Below are positions 48,461-61,363 of a stretch of DNA of 64,000 bases, in pieces. Under the pieces are notes generated by a model. The model was not told the DNA's origin. It saw nothing but the letters and a program-made list of their open reading frames with translations, and did no database searches. The position numbers were made by a program, and so were the translations under genes. Within the stretch, counting starts at the first letter, position 1, and the number at the start of each line of letters is the position of its first letter. Source of the stretch: Dillenia suffruticosa (lineage: Eukaryota > Streptophyta > Magnoliopsida > Dilleniales > Dilleniaceae); assembly GCA_033439265.1 (NCBI GenBank), contig JAVTVX010000035.1:17200001-17264000 (forward strand). The letters are read 5' to 3'.

Positions 48461-48821
48461 AGACTAATAAAATGTGTATATATATATATATTCTTTTTTT
48501 TAAAATGATTATCTTATTATACATATGTGAGTGGTGAAGGTGATGAACGAGAGATTCTATTGTTGTCATGTAAAATTCATAGATTTCCCTTTGCCTAATG
48601 TCGGGTTTTATAGCCCGAAATAGAAAAAATAAAAATAAACAAAGGACATTTAGCTTCTGCTCCCAATTTTAATCAAAAGTCAAATTTCTTCTTGACCCCC
48701 CATTGTTAATTTAGAGTTGAGAAGTTGAGTTGGTGTACCAATTCTTAATTTCTTTTTTTTTTTTGGGTAAAAGTGATGCTTTAAATTTTGTTACCAGTAA
48801 TAATTGAGTTATATATACAAA

Positions 48822-48850
48822 CTAGCAAATGACCCGCGGATTGCTGCAGG
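48822..48850 (-). mobile_element. Possible Helitron 3' terminus
   Basis: Minus strand: GCAGCAATCCGCGGGTCATTTGCTAG, followed by T. A GC-rich imperfect hairpin and terminal CTAG are typical of plant Helitron 3' ends. The body would run to higher coordinates, into the copia element. No matching 5' end was seen. Confidence 0.3.
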
Positions 48851-49102
48851 AATAAAGAGTATTTCTAATTCAATATTTTTATATTTTCATTTAATTTGAT
48901 TCATATATTTATGTTTATATTTTGAATTTTTTTTTTCAAATAACAAACAAGAAACTTTTATACATGTATCATGTATTTCAATACAATACTCCTCCTGTTA
49001 AAGACATCACTTAATATCTCTATAATGCCACATTCTAATCTTATGAATCAACTTCTCAAATGCTGTGTGGGTAATACTTTTGTGAATAAATTTACAGGAT
49101 TC

Positions 49103-50480
49103 TCAATTGATTGAATTTTTATACGTTAATATCTCCACTTTGTAATAAATTATGTGTGAAAAATAATTTTGGAAAGATATGTTTATCTTATCACTTTTGA
49201 TATATCCACCTTTTAATTGGGCTATGCAAGTTGCATTATCTTCATGAACTATCATAGGAGTTTTTTTATTTGTTAATAAACCGCATGATTCTTGAATATG
49301 ATTAGTCATTGATCTGAGCCACACACATCACGACTTGTCTAGTGGATTGCAATTATTTCAGTATGATTTGATGAAGTAATAGTTATAGTTTGTTTCATAG
49401 ATCTCCAAGATATCGCTGTGCCACCATATATAAATACATAACCCATTTGTGACCTAGTTTTTTGTGGATCTGATAAATATCCTACATCTGCATATCCAAT
49501 TAATTGTGCATTTGGTTCATAAAGATAAAATAGGCTCATATCTATTGTTCCATGGAGATATCGAAAAATATGTTTAATTCCGTTCCAAGATCTTCTGGTT
49601 GGAACAGAAATATATCTTGTTAATAAATTTACAGCAAAAGCAATATCAGGTCGGATATTTTTAGCAAGATATATTAAAGCACCAATTGCACTCAAGTATA
49701 GCACTTTAGGATCAAGAATCTTCTCATTCTTATTCCGAGAACGGAAAGGATCTTTTTATATATCAAGTGACCGAACAACTATTAAACTGGTTAATGGATA
49801 TGAGTTGTCCATATTAAATCTTTTTAAAACTTTCTCAATATAAGTTGATTAATGGACAAAAATCTCATTCTTTAAGTACTCGAACTGTAGTCCGAGCCAA
49901 AATTTAGTTTTACCAAAATCTTACATTTCGAACTCTTTTTTTAAATAATTTATTACATTTGAGATATTTTTAGGAGTGCCAATAATATTTAGGTCATCAA
50001 CATAAATGACGATTATTATAAAACCATATCCGAATTTCTTTATAAAAACACATGGACAAATATGATTATTTGCATAACCCTTTTTCAACAAATATTCACT
50101 AAGACGATTGTACCACATCCGCTCAGATTATTTTAAACCATACAAAGATTTTTATAATCTAATAGAAAATAATTCTCGAGAATTGTATGCTCTGGGATCT
50201 TTAGTCTTTCTAGCATTTTCATGTATATGTCATTATCTAGTGCACCATATAAATACGTTGCAACGACATCCATTATCTGCATATAAAGTCTTTCCTATAC
50301 TACTAAACCAATAAAATAACGAAGAGTAATAGTATCCATTACAGGGGAATACATCTCTTCATAATCAATCTCAGGTCTTTGCGAAAAGTCTTGTGCAATT
50401 AATCGAGATTTGTATCGCACAATCTCATTTTTCTCATTTCTTTTACACACGAATACCCATTTATATTCTATTGGTTTAAC
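49103..50480 (-). pseudogene. RT end and RNase H of the degenerate copia element
   Basis: RT pieces at 49,921-50,118 (MWYNRLSEYLLKKGYAN, IIVIYVDDLNIIGTP). The link at 49,339-49,704 (YLAKNIRPDIAFAVNLLTRY, IFRYLHGTIDMSLFY, TRSQMGYVFIYGGTAISWRS). RNase H end at 49,103-49,324 (PMIVHEDNATCIAQLKGGYI). Many in-frame stops. Confidence 0.85.
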
Positions 50481-50593
50481 ACCTTCAGGTGTTTTGACAA
50501 TGGGCCCAAAAACCTCATATTTTGAGAAAGATGTTATTTATGTCTGAATTACTTTCTTCCATTTTGACCAATCTTCTCTTGATTGACATTCTC

Positions 50594-51900
50594 TTAAAGT
50601 CGTTGGTCAAAATCCTCATTTTCACTCAAAATATCAATTGCCACATTGTATGCAAATATATCATCAATATTTGTACTTATTCGATCCAATGTCTTCACTG
50701 TAGAAATGTAATTTATCGATATTTGTTGATTATCTATTTCAACTTCTTCTGAAAGTTTTTCTTCTTGGATCGAATTGTTTCCTTTTTCTATACGATCAAT
50801 TTGTTCATTTGTTTCTCTTTTCTTTCGAGGGTTTTTATCCTTAAAACCCATTGGTTTTCCACATTTCAGGTATGGTTTAGATTCATTTGTTGGGAGGGGT
50901 GCTTTAGAGACATCAATTCGGATATGAGCATTTTTTGTTGGAATATATGACTTTGTTACTCGTTTTGGGTCAGAGAAATTATATGATAATTGATTTGTAA
51001 TCTGTTGCAAATGAATGATTCGTTAAACTTCCAATTCACACTGTTTTGTGCGAGGATCAAAATGGCATAAGGATGGATTACTCTAGGTAATCTCTTTTTC
51101 TATCTCTCATTTCCTAGTATTATCGTCTCCTAAAGTTGGAAAAAATATCTCATCAAACCAACAATCAAGAAATCTAGCAATAAAAACATCTCCTATCATG
51201 AGTTCAAAATATTTGATAATAGAAGGAGAATAATGATCAATATAAATGCCAAATTTCCTTTGAAACCCCATTTTTGTTCTATAAGGGGGAGCAATGGGGA
51301 CATAAACTGTGCATCTAAAAGTTTGTAAATGAGAGATATTAGGTTCTCTTCCAGAAACCAATTGGAAAGTGGAAGCTCGAGAACTAGTGGGTCGAATGCG
51401 AACTAGTGTTGCTGCATGTAAGATTGCATGTCTCCAAGCATGAACGGGAAGTTTGGATTTCAAAAGTAATGGTCTAGCTATTAATTGAAGGCATTTAATA
51501 AATGACTGTAAGACCATTTTGGATATGAATATAAGCTACAGGATATTCAACCTTTATGCAAATAGACATGCAGTAGTCATTAAATGCTTGAGAAGTAAAT
51601 TCTCCAGCATTATCAAGACAGATTGTTTTAATGGAATAATCAGGAAATTGTGTTTGTAATCTAATTATCTGAGCAAGTAATTTTGAAAATGCCAAGTTCC
51701 GAGTTGATAATAAGTACACATGTGACCATCTTGTAGACGCATCTATTAAAATCATAAAATATCTAAATAATCCACATGGTGGGTGAATCGGTCTACATAT
51801 ATCACCTTGAATTCGATTTAAAAATGTAGGTCATTCAATCTCAATCTTACTTGGTGATGGCTTTATTATTAATTTGTCTTGATAACATGCAACACATGAG
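50594..51900 (-). pseudogene. Integrase and linker of the degenerate copia element
   Basis: Frames 51,495-51,755 (LIDASTRWSHVYLLSTRNLA, TICLDNAGEFTSQAFNDYC, with DNAGEF) and 51,107-51,517 (LLKSKLPVHAWRHAILHAAT, RPTSSRASTFQLVSGREPNI, DCWFDEIFFP), then linker 50,594-51,010. Interrupted by frame changes between the pieces. Confidence 0.85.
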
Positions 51901-52120
51901 AATTCATTCAATTGAAGAATCTTCAGGGTCTTCAATGGATATCCGGAAGAATATTTCATAATTCGTCGCATCATTACAGATCCAGAATGACCCAATCTAT
52001 ATGCCATAAAAAGAATTCATTTGGATTAGTAAACTTCTAGTTTACTATGACATTTATCTCAATTGGTTTAATGTATGTATAATAAAGACCCAAATAGAAT
52101 ACAAATAGTCTTTCCAAAAC

Positions 52121-52459
52121 TTATTTATGTCCCATTTTAACATTAATAATGCACAAATACTCATTATTTCCCATATCAGTTGTTTTTATATGATAGTCAT
52201 TGAGGCGAATATTTTTTAAACTTAATAAATTTCGATGGAATTTGGGTGAAAATAATGCATTACTGATCAAGAAATTTGTTTCTCTTGGTAATAAAATGTT
52301 AACTCTTCCGGAGCCTTCGATTAAGGCTTCACTACCAGATGTAGTATTTTTCATAATAAGATGAGAGAAATATCTTTTAATTTTGAGAATTGTATGTGTA
52401 GTTGCACTGTCGACAAGACAGAGATCCTCATCTTTGATCTTTGATCCAATAATATCCAT
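52121..52459 (-). pseudogene. Protease region of the degenerate copia element
   Basis: LCLVDSATTHTILKIKRYF: the active-site triplet is DSA where DSG or DTG is usual. Followed by EGSGRVNILLPR and FHRNLLSLKNIRLNDYHI. An intact frame of about 110 codons. Confidence 0.85.
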
Positions 52460-52469
52460 AGGTCTTTAA

Positions 52470-52479
52470 AAATAACAAA

Positions 52480-52510
<31 letters not shown>

Positions 52511-52515
52511 AGAAA
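52470..52515. repeat. AAAT simple repeat
   Basis: About ten aaat units (aataaataaataaat...) lie between gag and protease of the degenerate element. Confidence 0.85.
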
Positions 52516-52579
52516 TAATAAATTTTAATTTATTATAGATATTGAGAAATGAAAACAATTACATTAATTAAAATCATCA

Positions 52580-53585
52580 TATTAAGCATTCTCAAGAAAA
52601 TCCCCAACTTCTAATTGAGGCAAATTTTCAAGACCCTAAAAAATATTATTAGGGTCATTATTTTTATATAAGGCATTTGCCTCCACATTTTTATCATTTT
52701 CCTTCAACGAGGCTTGATAAATCTCGACAAAATGCTTTGGCGTACGACAAGTACGCCACCAATGTCCAATCACCCGACATCGATAGCATTTATTCTCGGC
52801 ATTCTGATTAAATCCATATTTTTCTTGTTTTTTCTCATTACTTTCTACTTCTGGTAGTTTGTATAATCATTACGGTAAACATTTTAGTCACGACTACGGC
52901 CACAGCCATGGCCTCGTTCTCGACTACGACCATTTTCATATCCTCATCCACGTCCAGAATTGTTGTGAGTTATCGCATTCACTTCAGGGAATGGACTAGA
53001 GCCAGTTGGATGAGATTTATGATTTTTCATTAATAACTCGTTATTTTGTTTAACCACAATCAAACAATAAATTAATTTAAAATATTTCTTGAAACCTTTC
53101 TCTCGATATTGCTACTGTAGAAGCATATTCGAGGCATGAAAAGTGGAGTGTTTTCTCTAACATATCATAATCAGTAATATTTTCTCCATATAACTTTAAT
53201 TGAGAATTGATTTTAAAAATGACTGAATTATATTCACTCACAGATTTAAAATTTTTGAATCATAAATGAATCCAATCATAACAAGATTTAGGAAGTATTA
53301 CCGTTTTTTGGTGGTTAAATCTTTCTTTCAAACTTTTCCACAACTCAAGTGGATCTTTCACTGTCAAATACTTGATTTTCAAATTTTCGTGGAGATGGTG
53401 ACGGAGAAAAATCATTGCCTTCTCGATTTTGCAAAGTCTCTTTATTATGTTTTTTAATTGTTTTTCCGAGTTCATATGCATTCAAATGGATTTCAACATT
53501 AAGGGTCCATGACAAGTAATTTTTGCCCGAGATGTCAAGAGCTATAAATTCAAGTTTGGTGAGATTTGCCAGAAATTACTATCAC
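52580..53585 (-). pseudogene. gag of the degenerate copia element
   Basis: LTKLEFIALDISGKNYLSWT near 53,570, then KAMIFLRHHLHENLKIKYLT, DPLELWKSLKERFNHQKT and CYDWIHL (53,260-53,480), the common plant copia gag. Near 52,750-52,810 a CCHC knuckle reads CYRCRVIGHWWRTC. Multiple stops. Confidence 0.85.
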
Positions 53586-54500
53586 ATAAGTACAAAAATA
53601 AATTAAAAAATAATCTATATAAATGTTACTAAAATATATTATTAGTGGCAGTATGTTAAGAAATTATTAAACAATAAGTATGCTAAAGAAAATTAAAAAA
53701 ATGATAGACTAGATTTCTAGAATAAACAAATATATAAAAGTATATTTAATCAATTTAATTGTCAAATGAATTAGCCGATTTGAATAATTATAAATTAATT
53801 TTCACAAAATAATTAAAATAAAGTAGAATCCAATTCTGATCCCTACACTCTGCATTTATACAACGTGCCATTTGATTAATGAAAGAAAAAAAAGTAATGT
53901 TATGGAGGTGCATATTTGAGCAATCATGAATTAGCTCAATTTGAGTTAGAAGCTCAAGGCATCACCCTTTTTTTTATTGCATCAAGTATTGGTTTAACAA
54001 AAAAAAGAATGACATTCAAAACTTCATACGATATCTATTAATCAAACAAGTCGTCTTAACTCATACCAACTATCTTTGAGAAAAACTAAATGCAATATAT
54101 AATCAGAGGCAAGTTATCATCAATAGTATACGAGACATGATTTTATGGAAAATACTTGCAAGTTGTGATTACCGAAGGTGACCTTAACTCGAGTAAAACT
54201 CGTGCTAATAACGTATTATAAAATATTGAGAAATAGAAGATATTTAGAGAGAATGAGAGAAGAATAATTTTATTTTATTGTTTCTTTATTTTTTTTCTAT
54301 CATCATGAGATTACAAAGATATCTTTTTATAGACAAAAATTCATCAAACTTAATGATCACAAATGTACTCAAAAGCCAAAAGTTATCATATCATTAAAGA
54401 GTAACTCAAAAGCCAATGGACATTTTTGAATATGATTATCCATTCGAAAAGTCATTCATATGATTAAACATTCACAATAAATACATATCATTTAAACTCT

Positions 54501-56560
54501 TTTTTTATTGATTAGAAAATTTTAAATTCTTAACTAAAATTAAAATTAAATATTAACATAAAAGATGATACATAAATTCAATAAATTTGAATATCAAACT
54601 GTCACTTTTGAACCCACACATATTCAATAAATAAATGAATCCCACGAGCCTCTTGGGGATTCCCAAAATGCCTGTTTTAATTAGATAGCTTGATCCTGCA
54701 AGTTGGAGGTTTCGTGCAAATTCTATGTGCAAATTCCGTGGGCTTTTGTTTTTCCTTATTGGATTTTGCCCCTTCCCATCCCTGCTTTATTTTTGACTTA
54801 TTTTGGTGCCCGCCTCATGTTGACATACTGACGTACCAATTAGCTATTGCCCGGCCAACAAATACTGACCACATTTTTATGGAAAAAATCAAACATTGTT
54901 GAAGGTTATTAATTACAAACGTGAGATGAGATGGTAATAAAATTAATACATTTGTATTCAGACGCTTACGAATTTTATTTTATCCACAATAATAACTTAT
55001 GCACTAAGAATTTCATGATTTTTGCAGTTATTTATAATTCTAGTATTTTATGGTTATATATAAAAGTTAAGATATTTAAATTATAGTTATGTTTAACCTT
55101 ACCAAAAAGAACAATAAACAAAACAGTTATTTATTTACTTTTATCTATTAAGATCAGTAAAATTATATCATAATAATAGTAATAACAACAATTATAATAA
55201 TAATAATAATTAATAACAACAAGCTATTAACATTGTCCAAAATATATTTATTGGTTAGAAAATATCTAACATGGTACTATATAATCCCAATTTACCCACC
55301 ATATATACGTGTGAAGTTGAGGGCAAAGCTATAGTTTCTTTGAAATTGTTTAAATAAAATACAACCATTAGCCTCCAAGAACATTTTGTGATAAAATACC
55401 GTTGGGAAGAAAAATTTTCTCACAACCCCTTTTCTATAAAACGACTAGGCTTGGCCCCACACTAAAAAAAAAAAAAAAATAAAAAATAAAAAAAAAAAAT
55501 CACAGTGAGAGGGACAGAACGCAAGCAGCCAAAACAGCATAAAATAGATAGGCCGACTGGCAACAACAGAGATTCAAGAGTGCCTCCCAACCGCTAGCCC
55601 CATTTTGCGGAAGTCAAGGGCCACAAGAGGAGATCAACACCAAGTTTTTTGGCCTGATTATAAATTAATTTTTAATTTAGATCTTAAAATTTGATTTGGA
55701 ACAATTAAATTCTCACACAATTGAAAAAAATTAACTGAGAGACGTTTTATTAAAATAAATTAGAATTATAAACCAAATTAAAATTTTTATGATTTGTTTG
55801 AAATAATGGAATAAAATTGAGTTCAGAAATGAAAATTTTAAATTCAAGTGATCACATGAATTTTTTAAAATTATTATTAAAATTTTAATTTTAAAATTAA
55901 TTTTAATTTTCAAATATAAACGGGTCAATTCGTTGTACTTTGGCATAGATACATTTTGATTCTGTATACTAAGTTTTATTCCTGAATTGTACGTACCAAA
56001 TGTTACAAACAAGGTTCGGAATCAGATCAAAGTTCATGCATTAGGATCACAACGTCCGATCCGAAGGACAACCAGAGTACCATGAATTTCTCCCCCTTCA
56101 TTCGACAAACAATTAAGGGAGAAAAGGGCAGAATTGAGCATCCAAGAATTAGGGAGGCACCGCCAATTTTACCAACCGATGCGTTTTCTTTATTTTATTA
56201 AATTATTGATGTGAGGTTGAGAGTGAGAGTATAGCATAAGGGGAAGTCCAAAAGGAATTAACCACGGTTAGTAAATATTATTCTTTTGATTTTAATTATA
56301 TTGGGTGCATATACTCATTTTCTCCCGTAGAACAAATGGGGCGTCATGAAGAAAATTAGAAGAAAAGAAAAAGAAAAAGGGGCCCCGGCGGAAATGAAAA
56401 CCCGGTGGGAGGGAGGGAAGAGGGCCGGGGGGGGGGGGGGGGTGTTTAACCAGGGTTAACGGGGTTAGGTGGTTTTGACTAGTCTGGTTTGGTAGGCGTT
56501 GCTTCTGCCTCTCAGCTGCCACCCTCCATAAAAGCCTCTTCTCCTCCTACCCACCCTCCT
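54501..56560. other. Intergenic region upstream of the P450 reductase gene
   Basis: No gene. Holds A-rich runs near 55,465-55,500 and a poly-G run of about 18 at 56,426-56,443. The short frames here (for example minus 56,292-56,522, poly-Pro) come from simple sequence. No clear TATA box was identified. Confidence 0.5.
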
Positions 56561-56562
56561 CA

Positions 56563-56596
<34 letters not shown>

Positions 56597-56803
56597 CCCA
56601 CAATATTAAATTCCAGGGAGAAAGAAGAGCAGAGAAGAAGCAGGAAAGAAGTAGAGAGAGAGGGAATCTCTTCAATCGAACCAAGCGAACTCAAACTCTC
56701 ACACTCCTGAAGATTGTGTTCGACTGAGAGAAGACTCTCTTCAATCCAAATCAGCCCACCACATCACAGCCTTCAAATTTGTTTTCCTTGTTCTTCAAAA
56801 GCT
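56561..56803 (+). promoter_or_regulatory. 5' leader region of the P450 reductase, with CT repeat
   Basis: A CT-rich microsatellite (about 56,563-56,597) is followed by a purine-rich leader (gagaaagaagagcagagaag) and then the start codon at 56,804. Pyrimidine tracts just upstream of or in the leader are common in plant housekeeping promoters. The transcription start is not determined. Confidence 0.45.
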
Positions 56804-59800
56804 ATGCAGTCGAGCTCTCTGAAGGTTTCACCTCTCGATTTGATGACTTCAATTCTCAAAGGTGGCATGGATCAATCAAATGTCTCCTCTGGTTCATCCG
56901 GCACTGTTTTCGTCATTGAGAATCGGGAGGTTCTTATGATCCTAACCACTTCCATCGCTGTTTTCATCGGATGCGTCGTCGTTTTCTTGTGGCGGAGAAA
57001 TTCTACTTCTAAATCAGCAAAATCCTTGGAACCTCCGAAGCCGATTGTTGTCAAGCCTGATCCTGAAGAAATCGATGATGGAAAGACCAAGGTTACTATC
57101 TTCTTCGGCACTCAAACCGGAACAGCCGAGGGTTTTGCTAAGGTTTGATGTGAATTTCTTTTCAATTTTCTCAAATTTTTTTAGCTGTTTTTTTTTTTTT
57201 TTTTTTTTATGCGGAATTTCGTTACTTTTTGAAATTTAGGCTCTGGCTGAAGAAGCAAAAGTGAGATACGATAAAGCTGTATTTAAAGTGGTTGATTTGG
57301 TACGATTTTTGTTTCAATTTATTCGTACAATTTGGAGAATTTTTATGTTTTGACTTTTGTTTATCGATCGATTTTTGACCTCTGTGAATTGTTTGTTGAC
57401 TTTTTCTTTTTTAGGACGATTATGCGGGCGATGTTGATGAATATGAGGAAAAATTGAAGAAGGAATCTTTGGCTCTCTTCTTTTTGGCCACGTGAGTCTC
57501 ATTTCAAAATCAAAATCCATGATCCCATCTTTCTGTCTCCTGGTTTTATTTATTTTTTATTTTTTTTAAATCCTAGTTGAACAGAAAAGATGAATTAAAG
57601 TTATAATCATATGTACTTTTGTGAAATCCAAGGTTGGATAAGTTGTTTTTGACGTAATTGAATTGGTGGTTGCGTAGATATGGTGATGGTGAGCCAACTG
57701 ATAATGCTGCTAGATTCTACAAATGGTTTACTGAGGTATTTTAGTTTTTCTTCAGTGCTTTTTGTTTTTTTTTTGGGTATTATGGGTGGTGGATATCTGA
57801 TTTGTTTCGGGTGTGGGTGGACAGGGAAAGGAGAAAGGGGTGTGGCTTCAAAATCTTCAATTTGGTGTTTTTGGACTTGGCAACAGGCAGTATGAGCATT
57901 TCAACAAGGTTGGTTTTCCGATTCGCTTTATATTCTGAATGAATATTCCTGCTAAAAAAAGAGAATTTTGTTCGTTAGTTGATACTTACTTTTTGCATTT
58001 TCCAATTGGGATAAAACAGGTTGCCAAGGTGGTGGATGACATCCTTGTGGAGCAGGGTATGTTCCTTGCGCTTCTCACCTTCTTCGGATTAACTAGTATT
58101 GATTAACTACACTATTTGTGTCAGTGGCTTAAAATTGTGTACTGTTAAGCTGATCTTATAATTTTTGACAACCTAGGATTCTCAAGCACCTCTCAGCAAT
58201 TGAAATTATAGTTTTTGAACTTTGTTGGTGATAATTGAGAAATTTATTGATCCATAGTATTTCATATTCTGATTTTGTGAATATGGCACTGATGTAGCAT
58301 CTTTTTTACTGTAGCCTTCTTGGTTCCTTTTTGCTTTTTTATCATCTGTAAAATATGTTCTTCCTTTGTGTCTTTTGCTGCAACATTGGTTTTTTTCGCT
58401 CTTCTAATGAGGGTTGTGTCATGCAGAGGTTGTTCAATTGGCGATGGTTTTATTGCCTTGCCGTGCCGTGCCATGCATTTTAATCTTTTCAGTGGTTTAG
58501 TTAAAATGTTAGTCACCTTGACAACTTTCTCATTTTGTTGTGTGCTGTGAAAATATTATTGATTTGCAGGTGCTAAGCGCCTTGTGCCAGTTGGTCTGGG
58601 AGATGATGATCAATGTGTTGAAGATGACTTCACTGCATGGTAATGGAGCTTCAAGCTTACTCTGCAATATAGATGATCTGTGCACTTCCTATTCCTAAAG
58701 GGATATTTTAACTGATTTTTCCATTTGGGGGTTTATATAGCCCTTTTTTCTTCAAGGAAAAAATCATTTGTAATTTGTTGCTTATTCCTTTTTGTTCACT
58801 TTGCTATCACAGGAAAGATCAGCTCTGGCCTGAGTTGGATCAGCTGCTTCATGATGGGGATGATGCAGCAGCAAGTACTCCTTACACTGCTGCCATACCA
58901 GAATACAGGGTTGTATTTCATGATGCTGCAAGTGCACCATCTCTGGACCATAAAGTGAGCATTGCCAACGGTCATACTGTTCATGATGCTCAACATCCAT
59001 GCAGGTATTTTAAAAGTTAAAGATATTAGCTCTTTTATTACTTGTTTTTACATGTGCTATACTGAATGTGCTTGATTTTCTGAATGAAGAGCTAATGTTG
59101 CTGTGAAAAAGGAGCTTCATACCCCTGCATCTGACCGTTCTTGCACGCACCTGGAATTTGATCTCTCTCGCACTGGACTGTCGTAAGTTGTTTTTGCCAT
59201 TAACCGAAACTTCTTGATTTTCTGCTGACTACATCTGTTCATTTTACAAGAATGTATGTCAAATAAAGTAATTCCTGAAAGTAAATGTTTGGCCATCCTT
59301 GTACTTATTCCCTTTCCAGATATGAGACTGGAGACCATGTTGGTGTGTATTGTGAAAACCTAATTGAAGTTGTGGAGGAGGCAGAAAGGCTGTTGGGTTT
59401 GTCACCAGATACTTTCTTTTCGATTCATGCTGATCATGAGGATGGTTCACCTCTTAGTGGAAGCTCATTACCTCCACCATTCCCCCCATGCACTCTAAGA
59501 ACTGCACTGGCACGATATGCTGATCTTTTAAGTTATCCCAAAAAGGTTAGCCTGTTGTTTTGGCCGTTGCTTTCTATTTTGCTCCGACATTTCTAAATGC
59601 TGATTGAATGGTTGTTGATTTGAACATCCATTGGACAGGCTGCTTTGATGGCCTTAGCAGCTCATGCTTCTGATCCAAGTGAAGCTGATCGATTGAGATA
59701 TCTTGCATCTCCAGCTGGAAAGGTTGTTATTGCCCATAATGTTGCTAGATTTTGTATTTGTTATCTTGTTCATTTTTCATGAAATTTACGTTTTGTCTTT

Positions 59801-61327
59801 CACAGGATGAGTATGCACAATGGGCGGTTGCTGGTATGAGAAGCCTTCTTGAAGTCATGGCTGAATTCCCATCTGCCAAGCCCCCACTTGGAGTGTTCTT
59901 TGCAGCAGTTGCTCCACGCTTGCAGCCCAGATTCTATTCAATCTCATCCTCACCAAAGTGAATATCTCATCCTTTTTCACTTTTTTCTTATCATTTTTGT
60001 TTCTTAGAAATTTTGCTGCAGCATCTTTACTACCAGCATTGTTGCTTTCTTGTGGTTTCACACTCTGGCTATTTGCAATTATGTGCTGCAGAATGGCACC
60101 ATCTAGAATCCATGTCACATGTGCGTTAGTTTATGAAAAGACACCTTCCGGTCGCATTCATAAAGGAGTTTGTTCAACATGGATGAAGGTGCTTATTTTC
60201 CTTGCTGAGTCTATTCCAATGTTGGTTAAGATATTCCATAATGATTATGTCTATTATAAGTAGATAATGGGATACTCCTTAGCTGCTAATAACTATATTT
60301 GACCAAATGACAAGCTTACCAGTTTAATTGTGATTGTATACATGTTTTGTACTCTCTCGTGCACATATTCTGATTTTTATGTCTTTTCTTGTTTGCTTTC
60401 TTTGTTTCTGCAGAATGCTGTGTTCTTGGAGGAAAGCCCTGATTGTAGTTGGGCTCCCATTTTCGTTCGACAGTCTAACTTCAAACTTCCTTCTGACACT
60501 AAAGTGCCTATAATTATGATTGGCCCTGGCACTGGACTAGCTCCTTTCAGGGGATTCCTTCAGGTTCTATTTGTTTCCCTTATCTTCAAATTTTAGCCTT
60601 GAAGCTTTTTATGTGACCAATAACTATAACATAGATGTTTATTGTAATGTTTCAGGAACGATATGCTTTGAAAGAAGCTGGAGCAGATTTGGGACCTGCT
60701 CTGTTATTCTTTGGATGCAGGAATCGCAAAATGGTAAGTAATTCTTTCTTTCAAGGGCTTTTTTTTAAAGAAAATTTTCTTGTTTCTGCTGTAAATATCT
60801 ATGTTTCACTGGTAGAAATTAAAACAAAACTTCTGGCTTTCAGGACTATATTTATGAGGATGAGCTGTACAACTTTGTTGAGTCTGGTGCTCTATCTGAG
60901 TTAATTGTTGCTTTCTCGCGTGAGGGACCTACAAAGCAATATGTGCAACATAAGATGATGGAGAAAGTAAGATCCCACCAGACTGACCATCAGTTGTCAT
61001 AACATTAAATTCTCTCTCTCTCTCATGGTTTATACCTATGATATATGGAAAACCAACATTATTTGCTTCTTGTCCAGGCTTCCGAAATTTGGGAGTTGAT
61101 ATCTCAGGGAGCTTATTTATACGTTTGTGGAGATGCAAAAGGCATGGCTAGAGATGTCCACAGAACTCTCCACACCATTGCACAAGAACAGGTATGTGCT
61201 GCTATATGAAACTTAAAAGGTATTTGAAAGATACTTCTGTTGGTTGTCGACCTGTATGTTATAAAAGCAACGTGGTCTGATTGTTGCAACGACCCATCAA
61301 CTTTTCTTTGTGGTAAAAAAGAAGAGG

Positions 61328-61363
<36 letters not shown>

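Larger units (their letters stand above)
48990..54500 (-). mobile_element. Degenerate Ty1/copia element, only one LTR recognised
   Basis: Minus strand, right to left: possible 5' LTR end (about 54,210-54,500, with tataaaaagatat as a TATA-like box), junction TAATACGTTATTAGCACGAG, gag, zinc knuckle, protease, integrase, RT, RNase H. A purine tract (aggaggagtattg) near 48,990 suggests the 3' side, but a matching left LTR was not found. Widely broken by stops. It is a different copia family from the others in the window. Confidence 0.85.

Noticed and set aside
48500-49000. Left LTR for the copia element at 48,990-54,500
   Set aside because: No stretch here matched the right-hand candidate LTR (54,210-54,500).
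56292-56522. Poly-Pro frame on the minus strand
   Set aside because: Translation of the poly-G run and GA-rich leader.
56714-56803. Upstream extension of the P450 reductase frame
   Set aside because: It would start at TTG (56,714). The ATG at 56,804 gives the N-terminus expected of plant class II reductases.
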